64,000 nucleotides of DNA from Acetobacteroides hydrogenigenes. Lineage in GTDB: Bacteria > Bacteroidota > Bacteroidia > Bacteroidales > ZOR0009. Shown one piece after another: positions 38,277-45,907 of the stretch (positions are counted from its first letter, which is position 1; every line of letters starts with the position of its first letter). The notes beneath the pieces are model-generated. The model was not told the DNA's origin, made no database searches, and saw only the letters and a program-made list of their open reading frames with translations. The stretch spans positions 248,001 through 312,000 of the forward strand of contig NZ_SLWB01000001.1 in assembly GCF_004340205.1 (NCBI RefSeq), given 5' to 3'. Position numbers and translations under genes: made by a program.

Positions 38277-38301
38277 AAAAAACACCCTATTTAGGTGTTT
38301 T
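38277..38301 (-). terminator. Terminator overlapping the lptG stop codon
   Basis: Arms AAAACACC / GGTGTTTT with a 7-base loop that contains the stop codon of the gene at 38287, followed on the minus strand by T-rich sequence. Confidence 0.75.
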
Positions 38302-39378
38302 CCAGTATAGATATAGTGCAATAAAAGCATAAAGAATGTTAGGAACCCAAATTGCGACATTTGCAGAAATAATGCCTCCAATTGCAAACATTTCGCTAAA
38401 TCGCATGAAAAGCAGGTAGGAAAAGCCTATAACAAAACCCATTCCGATATGAAGCCCTACCCCTCCCCTTGTTTTACGAGAAGCAAAGGACACACCTATT
38501 AAGGTTAGAATAAACGTGCTGAAAGGATACGCATAACGCTTATTCCGTTCTGCCTGCAAAAATTCAACATCGTCGGCTCCGCGCTGCTTCTGCTTTTCGA
38601 TTTGTCGAGACAACTCTATTAAGTTCATTGTTTCGACCACGTTGGCACGCTGCGAGAGTTCCTTCCCGCTAAGATCTATGAGCGTATCTATCTTCTCGCC
38701 ACGCTTAATCACCTCCTTACCATTCAGAATCTCACGTATGTAGTAGTTGTAGGCAGTCCACTTTCCACTAGTCGAATCCCACACGGCATAATCAGAAATC
38801 AGCTTCGACTTAAGCTTGTTACCCTCAAATTTCTCCAAAGAGAATTTCGAACCAATCTTCCCTATTACCATAAAATTCTCCATATAAACAAACGTGTTCG
38901 GAGATAGCTGCCTATGGATGTTTGTTTCTGTATTTTGGTACTGCCTCTTTACGTACTTATTCTCAAAGTCGATTTTAACCTCGTTTGCCCTAGGAATTAT
39001 GAAGCCAACGAGTAAGAAGTTTAGGACTGCAATTATAAACGCAGCAACAAAGTAGGGATAAAGCAGGCGCTTAAAGCTAACCCCACTTGCCAAAATCGCA
39101 ACAATCTCGGTATTGCTAGCCAGCTTAGAGGTGAAGAATATTACCGCTACGAAAGTAAACAGAGAGCTGAAAAGGCTTGCGAAGTAGGGAATAAAGTTCA
39201 TATAGTAATCGAAGAAGATAGCCCTTAACGGAGCATTCTTCTCCATAAAATCATCAATTTTTTCAGCGGCATCGAATACAACTGCAATACCTATAATAAT
39301 AAGAAGCGCAAAGAAATATGTTCCTATAAACTTCTTGATGATGTATATATCGAGACGCTTAAAAAGTTTAACCTTCAT
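38287..39378 (-). CDS. lptG: LptF/LptG-family permease
   Basis: 363 residues. Six membrane helices in 3+3 arrangement flank a periplasmic beta-jellyroll-like domain (about 130-260), the LptF/LptG layout. With LptB and LptC it moves lipopolysaccharide from the inner membrane toward the outer membrane. The conserved opening helix L-D-I-Y-I-I-K-K-F-I-G-T-Y-F is present. It follows tgt on the same strand by 77 bases, a pairing common in Bacteroidota. The family contains both LptF and LptG; assignment to LptG here is by neighbourhood. Confidence 0.85.
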   Translation of the reverse strand: MKVKLFKRLDIYIIKKFIGTYFFALLIIIGIAVVFDAAEKIDDFMEKNAPLRAIFFDYYMNFIPYFASLFSSLFTFVAVIFFTSKLASNTEIVAILASGVSFKRLLYPYFVAAFIIAVLNFLLVGFIIPRANEVKIDFENKYVKRQYQNTETNIHRQLSPNTFVYMENFMVIGKIGSKFSLEKFEGNKLKSKLISDYAVWDSTSGKWTAYNYYIREILNGKEVIKRGEKIDTLIDLSGKELSQRANVVETMNLIELSRQIEKQKQRGADDVEFLQAERNKRYAYPFSTFILTLIGVSFASRKTRGGVGLHIGMGFVIGFSYLLFMRFSEMFAIGGIISANVAIWVPNILYAFIALYLYWKTPK

Positions 39379-39455
39379 CCTTAGAATTTTTATGCTTTCA
39401 AAATTACAAAAGCAACAGAGCTACTAAGCTAATTAGTGTAATTTATTCAACAAAA

Positions 39456-40586
39456 TTATAGTCGAACAGACAGCTTTGGCACCATCATCTCCTTCCATTG
39501 AGCAAAATCACCGGCAAGAATATGCGCACGAGACTCGCGTACCAACCAAAGGTAAAAGGCAAGGTTATGCATAGATGCTATCTGAGCACCTAGCATTTCA
39601 TCGGATATAAACAGATGTCGAAGATACGCCTTGGTGTAGGTTGTATCAACAAATGCGGATCCATTAGGGTCTATCGGCGAAAAATCGTCCCTCCACTTCA
39701 GGTTCCGAATGTTGATTATACCTTCGCTTGTAAAGAGCATTCCGTTTCGCCCGTTACGAGTAGGCATAACGCAATCGAACATATCAACTCCACGCGAGAT
39801 CCCCTCGAGAATATTTACAGGAGTTCCTACGCCCATCAGGTAACGAGGTTTTGTTGAAGGTAGTATCTCGTTCACCACCTCTATCATCTCGTACATCTTT
39901 TCGGCAGGTTCTCCCACGGCCAATCCTCCAATGGCATACCCTTCTCTATCGAGAGCAGCAGCATGCTCGGCAGCCTTTCTGCGTAAATCAGGATATACAC
40001 ATCCCTGAACGATTGGAAATAAGGTTTGAGAGTAACCGTAAAGCCCTTCGGTTTCATCAAAACGCTTAATGCATCGTCCCAGCCATCCCTGTGTAAGGTC
40101 TAACGATTTTTTGGCATACTCGTAAGTTGCCGTTCCTGGAGGACACTCGTCAAACGCCATGATAATGTCAGCACCAATAACGCGCTGAATATCCATAACA
40201 TTCTCGGGGGTGAACATATGCTTAGAGCCATCGATATGCGAGCGAAAGGTACACCCTTCATTCGTTAGCTTACGATTTTCGGCCAAAGAGAAAACCTGGT
40301 AGCCTCCGCTATCAGTAAGGATTGGCCGATCCCAAGCGCTAAACTTATGCAAGCCGCCAGCAGCCTTAAGCACATCTAGGCCTGGTCTAAGATATAGGTG
40401 GTAGGTATTCCCCAGAATAATCTCGGCCTTTATCTCATCCTTTAAATCACGATGAAAAACACCCTTAACGGTAGCAACCGTTCCTACAGGCATGAATATT
40501 GGCGTATGTATCTGCCCATGGTCGGTGGTTATTACACCAGCACGCGCTTTCGAATGCAGATCAGTGGCTGTTAAGTCGAACTTCAT
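39456..40586 (-). CDS. tgt: Queuine tRNA-ribosyltransferase, zinc cysteines missing
   Basis: 376 residues. It exchanges guanine for preQ1 at the wobble position of GUN-anticodon tRNAs. Asp92 in T-D-S-G-G-Y-Q-V-F-S and Asp271 in F-D-C-V-M-P-T-R match the catalytic aspartates, and G-G-L-A-V-G-E (about 220-226) is the base-recognition loop. The family C-x-C-x-x-C zinc motif is not present in the 303-320 stretch (D-P-N-G-S-A-F-V-D instead), though the later His340 is kept. This may be a lineage trait. It heads the tgt-lptG unit; a TATTTTTG element lies 26 bases upstream. Confidence 0.93.
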   Translation of the reverse strand: MKFDLTATDLHSKARAGVITTDHGQIHTPIFMPVGTVATVKGVFHRDLKDEIKAEIILGNTYHLYLRPGLDVLKAAGGLHKFSAWDRPILTDSGGYQVFSLAENRKLTNEGCTFRSHIDGSKHMFTPENVMDIQRVIGADIIMAFDECPPGTATYEYAKKSLDLTQGWLGRCIKRFDETEGLYGYSQTLFPIVQGCVYPDLRRKAAEHAAALDREGYAIGGLAVGEPAEKMYEMIEVVNEILPSTKPRYLMGVGTPVNILEGISRGVDMFDCVMPTRNGRNGMLFTSEGIINIRNLKWRDDFSPIDPNGSAFVDTTYTKAYLRHLFISDEMLGAQIASMHNLAFYLWLVRESRAHILAGDFAQWKEMMVPKLSVRL

Positions 40587-40611
40587 TATTCTCTTTTATT
40601 GAAAATGAGCG

Positions 40612-40619
40612 CAAAAATA
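40612..40619 (-). promoter_or_regulatory. TAnnTTTG promoter element for tgt-lptG
   Basis: TATTTTTG on the minus strand, about 26 bases before the tgt ATG. A TTTG lies only 15 bases upstream of it, shorter than the usual spacing. Confidence 0.45.
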
Positions 40620-40768
40620 ACTAATTATACATCGCAAACTACCGTAGAGTAGGCAATAAATCCGCTCCAAAAATGTTAAGTAGTTTACAACAAACAAATA
40701 AAATGTGAATAACAGCTGAGAATGCCGAAAAACTTTGATAAAATTGCCGATTATTTTTTAGCATAACA

Positions 40769-41917
40769 ATGGGGTACACTTCCTTCAGCGAATTAGCGTT
40801 TTATCAGCAAGCGTTACTGGTTCTTCTTACGCTTACGTTTTTAATCCAACTTGTATACTACATCTTCGTTTATGGCAAAGTTGGCAGGTTTAAACAGGTG
40901 AAAATCGACAGCGCGAAAGCACAATGGCCTCCTGTTTCTGTTGTGATTTGCGCCAGAAACGAGGAGGGAAACCTCAAAAAAAACATTCCGATTATTGCTG
41001 AGCAAGATTATACCAACTATGAAATTGTTGTAGTAGATGATTGCTCTGAGGATGACACCCACTATGTACTAAAGTCGTTGAAGGCTATATACCCACACCT
41101 ACGACAGACTTTCATCAAAAAGGATGAGAAATTTTGGCATGGAAAAAAGCTTGCGGTAACCGTTGGCATTAAATCAGCCATGAATGAAATCATCATACTT
41201 ACCGATGCAGACTGCGCTCCAAAAACCAACCAATGGCTTAAGCAGATGGTAAATGCCTACAACTCGAATACAGAGGTAGTGCTAGGATACTGCGGGTACG
41301 AGCGTAAAAAAGGAATTTTAAATAAGATTATCCGATGCGATGCCTTTTTCGTTGGACTAAACTACCTTGGATTGGCTTTATGCAAGGCACCCTATATGGG
41401 TGTTGGACGTAACCTCTCGTACAAAAAAGGCATCTTTTTTAAGAACCGTGGATTCGCCAACCATCATAAGCTAATTTCGGGTGATGACGATTTATTCATC
41501 AACGAAGTCGCAACCGGGAAGAACACTAAGGTTTGCATATCCAAAGAAGCACTACTTGTTACAGAGCCCAAAACAAGTTGGGATTCGTGGATTCAGCAAA
41601 AAACAAGGCACGGCACAACATACAAGCACTATAGATTTGCCTCAAAAGCAAATCTTGCAATCGAAATGATTAGCCGATTAGCATTTCTAGCAACTGCAGT
41701 TGCTCTTGCAGTTTTAATGCCAATCCCATACATTGCTCTCGGCTTTATATTCGTTCGAATAATCATAGTCGCCACTTGCTTTAAAACAAGCATAAACAAG
41801 CTTCAAGAGTACGGACTTTGGTTTCCTATGATTCTGTTTGATATTATTTCGCCCGTTTTGTATCTTGCGATTTACCTTAAGCGTAAATTTACACCTAAGA
41901 GGCAACAATGGAGCTAG
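40769..41917 (+). CDS. Membrane-associated family 2 glycosyltransferase
   Basis: 382 residues. One N-terminal membrane helix (about 12-36), a GT-A domain (about 55-285) and two or three C-terminal helices (about 295-375). Motifs: S-V-V-I-C-A-R-N-E near 57-65, nucleotide-binding V-V-D-D at 88-91, metal-binding T-D-A-D at 145-148, catalytic S-G-D-D-D near 237-241, and Q-Q-K-T-R at 276-280 in place of the QxxRW motif. It probably transfers a sugar to a lipid or polysaccharide at the cytoplasmic face. Its 3' end overlaps the sigma factor gene by 10 bases, so expression is probably coupled. Confidence 0.88.
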   Translation: MGYTSFSELAFYQQALLVLLTLTFLIQLVYYIFVYGKVGRFKQVKIDSAKAQWPPVSVVICARNEEGNLKKNIPIIAEQDYTNYEIVVVDDCSEDDTHYVLKSLKAIYPHLRQTFIKKDEKFWHGKKLAVTVGIKSAMNEIIILTDADCAPKTNQWLKQMVNAYNSNTEVVLGYCGYERKKGILNKIIRCDAFFVGLNYLGLALCKAPYMGVGRNLSYKKGIFFKNRGFANHHKLISGDDDLFINEVATGKNTKVCISKEALLVTEPKTSWDSWIQQKTRHGTTYKHYRFASKANLAIEMISRLAFLATAVALAVLMPIPYIALGFIFVRIIIVATCFKTSINKLQEYGLWFPMILFDIISPVLYLAIYLKRKFTPKRQQWS

Positions 41918-42516
41918 AAGACAATCTATCGGAAAAGGCAAAGTACGACTACAAGCTTGTGCAACTAGCTCTTTTGGGCGATCAAAAGGCGTATGCAGAG
42001 CTAATGGATCGGTATAAGGATGCGCTTTTCTTTCTGCTGCTAAAAATGGTAAACAACAAGATTGATGCAGAAGACCTTACCATAGAAGCATTTGGAAAAG
42101 CATTCCGCAACATCCACCTTTACACCCCTAACTTTGCCTTTAGCACTTGGCTATTTAAGATTGCCACCAATAACTGTATTGATTTTATCCGAAAGAACAA
42201 GGCAAACTTAGTATCGATTGACCAACAGAATGACACTGAGGAATTCTTCTCTCCTCATGTAGATATTCCAGCAAGCGCTCCCGATCCCGAAGAATCGATG
42301 ATAAAGGAGCAAAATGCCAAGTTAATTCAGGATTTAGTATCTAAGCTAAAACCCAGATACCGACGCCTGCTAGAACTTCGGTACTTTAAAGAGTACTCCT
42401 ACGAAGAAATAGCAGAAGAACTTGAGCTACCGATAGGTACGGTAAAGGCTCAACTTTTTAGGGCGAAAGAGTTGCTTTCGACCTATATGAAAAACAACAA
42501 AGACAACCCACTTTAA
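41908..42516 (+). CDS. RNA polymerase sigma factor, ECF type
   Basis: 202 residues. Region 2 (about 25-95) carries Y-K-D-A-L-F..D-A-E-D-L-T-I-E-A-F and F-S-T-W-L-F-K-I-A-T-N, and region 4 (about 145-195) carries R-Y-R-R-L-L-E-L-R-Y-F..Y-S-Y-E-E-I-A..G-T-V-K. There is no region 3, as in ECF sigma factors. It overlaps the glycosyltransferase and its stop overlaps the rsmG start (TAATG). No anti-sigma gene is adjacent, so it may be regulated otherwise; its regulon is unknown. Confidence 0.92.
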   Translation: MELEDNLSEKAKYDYKLVQLALLGDQKAYAELMDRYKDALFFLLLKMVNNKIDAEDLTIEAFGKAFRNIHLYTPNFAFSTWLFKIATNNCIDFIRKNKANLVSIDQQNDTEEFFSPHVDIPASAPDPEESMIKEQNAKLIQDLVSKLKPRYRRLLELRYFKEYSYEEIAEELELPIGTVKAQLFRAKELLSTYMKNNKDNPL

Positions 42517-43136
42517 TGGAAATTATCGAAAAATACTTCCCAAACCTAACCGAGGAACAAAAACGGCAATTTGGGATGCTGCGTGAGCTATACACCGAAT
42601 GGAACGAAAAGATAAACGTTATCTCCAGAAAAGATATCGACAACATCTACACTAAACACATTCTCCACTCGCTTGCCATAGCAAAAGTCATCTCCTTTAA
42701 GAAAGGGACAAAGGTACTAGACGTAGGAACAGGTGGCGGCTTCCCTGGAATTCCTTTAGCAATTATGTTTCCCGAGGTAAGTTTTACTCTTGTAGACTCC
42801 ATTGGGAAAAAGATTACCGTCGTTCAAAACATTGCAAACAGTATTGGGCTTAAAAACGTAAAGGCAATGCAAATTAGAGCAGAGCAGCTTCCCGAGAACT
42901 ACGACTTTGTGGTAAGCCGTGCCGTTACCGACATCAAAACGTTTTGTTCGTGGGTATGGAAAAAGATTAAGCCCAAAGGCGAAAATGCACTACCAAACGG
43001 CATTCTCTACCTTAAAGGAGGAGACCTAACCGACGAACTCAGCACAATACCCTACCCACGAGTTGTGTACGACATACCAGAGTTTTTTACCGACGAATTC
43101 TTTGACACTAAAAAGGTTGTATACCTACAACGCTAG
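42516..43136 (+). CDS. rsmG: 16S rRNA (guanine527-N7)-methyltransferase
   Basis: 206 residues, usual length. It adds N7-methyl to G527 of 16S rRNA using S-adenosylmethionine. The SAM loop D-V-G-T-G-G-G-F-P-G-I-P-L-A near 68-81 and the S-R-A-V-T motif near 131-135 are diagnostic. The ATG overlaps the TAA of the sigma gene, showing translational coupling. It is the last gene of the glycosyltransferase-sigma-rsmG operon. Confidence 0.95.
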   Translation: MEIIEKYFPNLTEEQKRQFGMLRELYTEWNEKINVISRKDIDNIYTKHILHSLAIAKVISFKKGTKVLDVGTGGGFPGIPLAIMFPEVSFTLVDSIGKKITVVQNIANSIGLKNVKAMQIRAEQLPENYDFVVSRAVTDIKTFCSWVWKKIKPKGENALPNGILYLKGGDLTDELSTIPYPRVVYDIPEFFTDEFFDTKKVVYLQR

Positions 43137-43184
43137 CCAAATCTAAAATTCGTTACGCGCAAACAATATTTTGGTTAAACATTA

Positions 43185-43214
43185 TTTGCGAGAAGAAAAA
43201 AAAGGCTATTTTTG
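43185..43214 (+). promoter_or_regulatory. Promoter of rpmH
   Basis: TTTG at 43185-43188 and TATTTTTG at 43207-43214, with an 18-base spacer, a good match to the Bacteroidota -33/-7 promoter. It lies 53 bases before the L34 start. Confidence 0.7.
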
Positions 43215-43267
43215 CAGTTCAAAAAAAAGGAGTAACAAGTTAATAATATAGTTTAAAGCGTCTCCCA

Positions 43268-43426
43268 ATGAAAAGGACATACCAACCATCGAAGAGGAAG
43301 AGAAGAAACAAACACGGCTTTAGAGAAAGAATGTCTACTGCCAATGGACGTAGAGTTCTAGCCGCCAGAAGAGCAAAAGGTCGTAAGAAACTTACTGTAT
43401 CTGACGAATCAAGAGGCAAGTACTAG
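43268..43426 (+). CDS. rpmH: 50S ribosomal protein L34
   Basis: 52 codons, ATG at 43268 and TAG at 43424-43426. The sequence begins [12 protein letters not shown] and contains [26 protein letters not shown], the conserved L34 body; Bacteroidota-type acidic tail D-E-S-R-G-K-Y. It has its own promoter and a strong terminator. In many bacteria rpmH lies near dnaA or rnpA, which are not seen here. Confidence 0.98.
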   Translation: MKRTYQPSKRKRRNKHGFRERMSTANGRRVLAARRAKGRKKLTVSDESRGKY

Positions 43427-43445
43427 TAGTTGCTTTCAAGATATT

Positions 43446-43478
43446 AAAAAGGCTGTTTCGATTGAGACAGCCTTTTTA
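43446..43478. terminator. Bidirectional terminator after rpmH
   Basis: AAAAAGGCTGTTTC / GAGACAGCCTTTTT with one G-T pair and a 4-base loop, between the convergent rpmH and Gfo/Idh-like genes. Confidence 0.92.
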
Positions 43479-43483
43479 ATTTT

Positions 43484-44314
43484 CTACAGCGCTAGTTTCT
43501 GAAGTGCCATCGTATAAAGTTCCGTAACCTTCAAAAAGTTGGATATTGGGATGTTCAATGGTCGTTCATTTTTACCCATAAGCTGTTCGATGAAGGAACG
43601 AACAAAAGGCTCCTGAGTATTTCCACAATCCTTATAGCTGTCCACAACCTCAATATTCTTATTCTTCATTTTAAACGTCCACGTGTTGCAATCGAGCTCT
43701 ACTACATTTTTTTGCGAGAATACTTTTACCATTTGAACTTTGCAAAACCCGAGATTTGTAAACCACGTATCAACGGGTATACTCTTTGCCGACTCCGTTT
43801 TTCCGTAAAAGACAATGCCGCTTTCGCTTACCGAAGGCAACGCATTTACCTTTATCCTACGGATGTCGCCATCAGAGAAAAAAGCATTCCAATAAAACGA
43901 CTTGTATAAGATATCAAAGTGAACAACCTCAATGCCATCCTCTTCGTGTATAACCCTAACGTAAAAGGGATCGCTTGCGTACTTACCTATAAAACTAAAA
44001 ACATTAGGGTTGACAGGGGGGCCTGCTATCATCAGGTCGACATTTGCTTCCTCGCAAATAATCAAAAGTTCCTGATTGACAACCTCTGCTGCCTTTACAG
44101 GATCAAGCAAAAGAACATTCTTAAACTGCTTTAGGATGCCGGCAATAGACGCTGACGACTTAAACTCATCGGCAACAACAAGTCCATCAAGCTTTTCATT
44201 CGTCACCTCATCGACATTTTTTAAAAGCTTGACATCAAACCCTAACTCCATTGATAGACTATTCATCAACTCGTAAAGGGCAGGTTTAGAGTTTTCAAAA
44301 AGTCCAATAAGCAT
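43484..44314 (-). CDS. Degenerate Gfo/Idh/MocA-like protein
   Basis: 276 residues from the ATG at 44314, which starts a beta strand (M-L-I-G-L-F) as in Rossmann proteins; a longer frame to 44422 would add an implausible leader. The order is an alpha/beta N-terminal half (about 1-100), the strand and helix pattern V-L-L-L-D-P-V-K-A-A..I-I-C-E-E-A-N-V-D-L-M-I-A-G, then a beta-sheet half and the closing P-I-S-N-F-L-K-V-T-E-L-Y typical of Gfo/Idh oxidoreductases. The dinucleotide G-x-G-x-x-G and E-K-P motifs are absent. It may be a non-catalytic or divergent relative. Gene assignment is tentative. Confidence 0.6.
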   Translation of the reverse strand: MLIGLFENSKPALYELMNSLSMELGFDVKLLKNVDEVTNEKLDGLVVADEFKSSASIAGILKQFKNVLLLDPVKAAEVVNQELLIICEEANVDLMIAGPPVNPNVFSFIGKYASDPFYVRVIHEEDGIEVVHFDILYKSFYWNAFFSDGDIRRIKVNALPSVSESGIVFYGKTESAKSIPVDTWFTNLGFCKVQMVKVFSQKNVVELDCNTWTFKMKNKNIEVVDSYKDCGNTQEPFVRSFIEQLMGKNERPLNIPISNFLKVTELYTMALQKLAL

Positions 44315-44415
44315 AGCTTTACTCGTTTTATTACAAACATAGCAGAAAAGTAGATGCGTGCTCATCTGTTGCACAATAAAGTTATTAACAGCCTGCCCAA
44401 ATCTGGCATAAGAGG

Positions 44416-44445
44416 TTGGCAAACCAACACCATTCGGTATATTTG
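44416..44445 (+). promoter_or_regulatory. Promoter of pcm
   Basis: TTG at 44416-44418 and TATATTTG at 44438-44445, separated by 19 bases, an exact fit to the Bacteroidota consensus, 16 bases before the pcm ATG. Confidence 0.7.
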
Positions 44446-44460
44446 CACAAAGAGTATACG

Positions 44461-45123
44461 ATGGGAATTACGATTTTTGAAGACAGCTACAGGCATAAAG
44501 GGCTAAGACGCAAACTAATTGAAGAACTTCGTCGGAAAGGCATTCGCGACGAACGCGTTTTGAACGCTTTCGACAAAGTGCCAAGACATCTCTTTATGGA
44601 CAGCAGCTTTGTTGAATTTGCCTATCAGGATAAGGCCTTTCCCATTGCCGCCGGGCAAACAATTTCCCAACCGTATACAGTAGCATTTATGACAGAGTTG
44701 CTCAACATTAAACCCCTCGACAAAGTGTTTGAGGTTGGAACAGGCTCAGGCTATCAGACGGCCATTCTTTCGGAATTGGGGGCCAAAGTTTACACCATAG
44801 AACGGCAGAAAGACCTATTTCAGAGTTGTCAGCATCTATTAAAAATGCTTGGATACAACCCCCTCTACTTTTTTGGGGATGGATACTTAGGTAAACCATC
44901 ATATGCACCATATGATAAAATCATTGTAACGGCAGGCGCCCCCGAAATCCCAAAGGATTTGATTGCACAGCTCGCCATTGGGGGCAGAATGGTAATCCCA
45001 ATTGGAACCTCAGACCTTCAGGTTATGACTACCCTCGATAGAATATCGCCAACACAGGTAGACATACATGAGCACGGGAACTTTGTATTTGTACCCATGC
45101 TCAAAGGAACTAATAATAGATAA
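44461..45123 (+). CDS. pcm: Protein-L-isoaspartate O-methyltransferase
   Basis: 220 residues from the ATG at 44461; a longer frame to 44416 overlaps the promoter. It methylates isoaspartyl sites in damaged proteins. Diagnostic segments: V-P-R-H-L-F near 40-45, G-Q-T-I-S-Q-P-Y near 67-74 and the SAM loop E-V-G-T-G-S-G-Y-Q-T-A near 97-107, with T-A-G-A-P near 160. It is followed 16 bases later by a metallo-hydrolase, so the two may be one unit. Confidence 0.93.
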   Translation: MGITIFEDSYRHKGLRRKLIEELRRKGIRDERVLNAFDKVPRHLFMDSSFVEFAYQDKAFPIAAGQTISQPYTVAFMTELLNIKPLDKVFEVGTGSGYQTAILSELGAKVYTIERQKDLFQSCQHLLKMLGYNPLYFFGDGYLGKPSYAPYDKIIVTAGAPEIPKDLIAQLAIGGRMVIPIGTSDLQVMTTLDRISPTQVDIHEHGNFVFVPMLKGTNNR

Positions 45124-45139
45124 CTCACAATGCTAAGAT

Positions 45140-45796
45140 ATGATAACTGTAAAAACTTTCATCTGCAACCCCTTTCAAGAGAACACCTATATTCTGTACG
45201 ACGAAACTGGCGAATGCGTGATTGTTGATGCTGGCTGTTACACTCCTGATGAACAAGAAAGCATCGACAGCTTTATTGCAGGAAACAACCTAAGACCCGT
45301 TAAATTACTAAACACACACGGACATATTGACCATATTGCAGGCATTGAATACCTAAGCAAGAAGTATAAGATAGAACTTTACATGCACGCCGACGATGTC
45401 GATAACATCAATCGTTCTGTGGCAATGGGTGCCGCTTGGGGATTCAACATTCAGGTACCAAGTTGCGAGGTAAACTTTGTTGAAGAAAATGACAACGTAA
45501 CATTTGGGAACTCAACGCTAAAAGTTATTGCACTACCAGGCCACACCAAGGGAGGCGTTGGCTACTACAACGCCGAACAAAAGATTATTATGGTGGGCGA
45601 CACCCTATTTAGAGGGAGCATAGGAAGGACAGACCTTCCTGGTGGAGATTACGAGACCATAATTAGAAGCATAATAAAAAATCTGCTTCCACTTGGCGAC
45701 GAAGTTCGCTACTACTCGGGACACGGCGAAAGCAGTACCCTAGGACACGAGCGCCGATATAACCCGTTTGTGAATGAACATCCTTTTGAACTTTAA
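45140..45796 (+). CDS. Metallo-beta-lactamase fold hydrolase (glyoxalase II-like)
   Basis: 218 residues of the MBL fold. The two-metal motif is T-H-G-H-I-D-H near 58-64, with further ligands in P-G-H-T near 133-136, G-D-T-L-F near 154-158 and G-H-G near 197-199. The family contains hydroxyacylglutathione hydrolases and other thioester hydrolases. Bacteroidota often carry this copy beside pcm. A specific substrate cannot be inferred. Confidence 0.9.
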   Translation: MITVKTFICNPFQENTYILYDETGECVIVDAGCYTPDEQESIDSFIAGNNLRPVKLLNTHGHIDHIAGIEYLSKKYKIELYMHADDVDNINRSVAMGAAWGFNIQVPSCEVNFVEENDNVTFGNSTLKVIALPGHTKGGVGYYNAEQKIIMVGDTLFRGSIGRTDLPGGDYETIIRSIIKNLLPLGDEVRYYSGHGESSTLGHERRYNPFVNEHPFEL

Positions 45797-45829
45797 CGTT
45801 AAAAGATTACACAGTCTAATTTTTTAATC

Positions 45830-45867
45830 AAAAATAGATTAGATATTAAAAGTGTATATCTATTTTT
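45830..45867. promoter_or_regulatory. AT-rich 10-base inverted repeat upstream of gcvP
   Basis: Perfect arms AAAAATAGAT (45830-45839) and ATCTATTTTT (45858-45867), 18-base loop, in the 111-base gap before gcvP. It may be a weak terminator of the hydrolase gene or an operator. No glycine riboswitch features are visible. Confidence 0.4.
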
Positions 45868-45907
45868 AAGCTCCAATTTAGAACTTAACCTAGTAACAAC
45901 ATAAATA

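Noticed and set aside
45797-45907. Glycine riboswitch upstream of gcvP
   Set aside because: The 111-base leader is AT-rich and lacks the conserved paired helices and purine-rich bulges of glycine aptamers.
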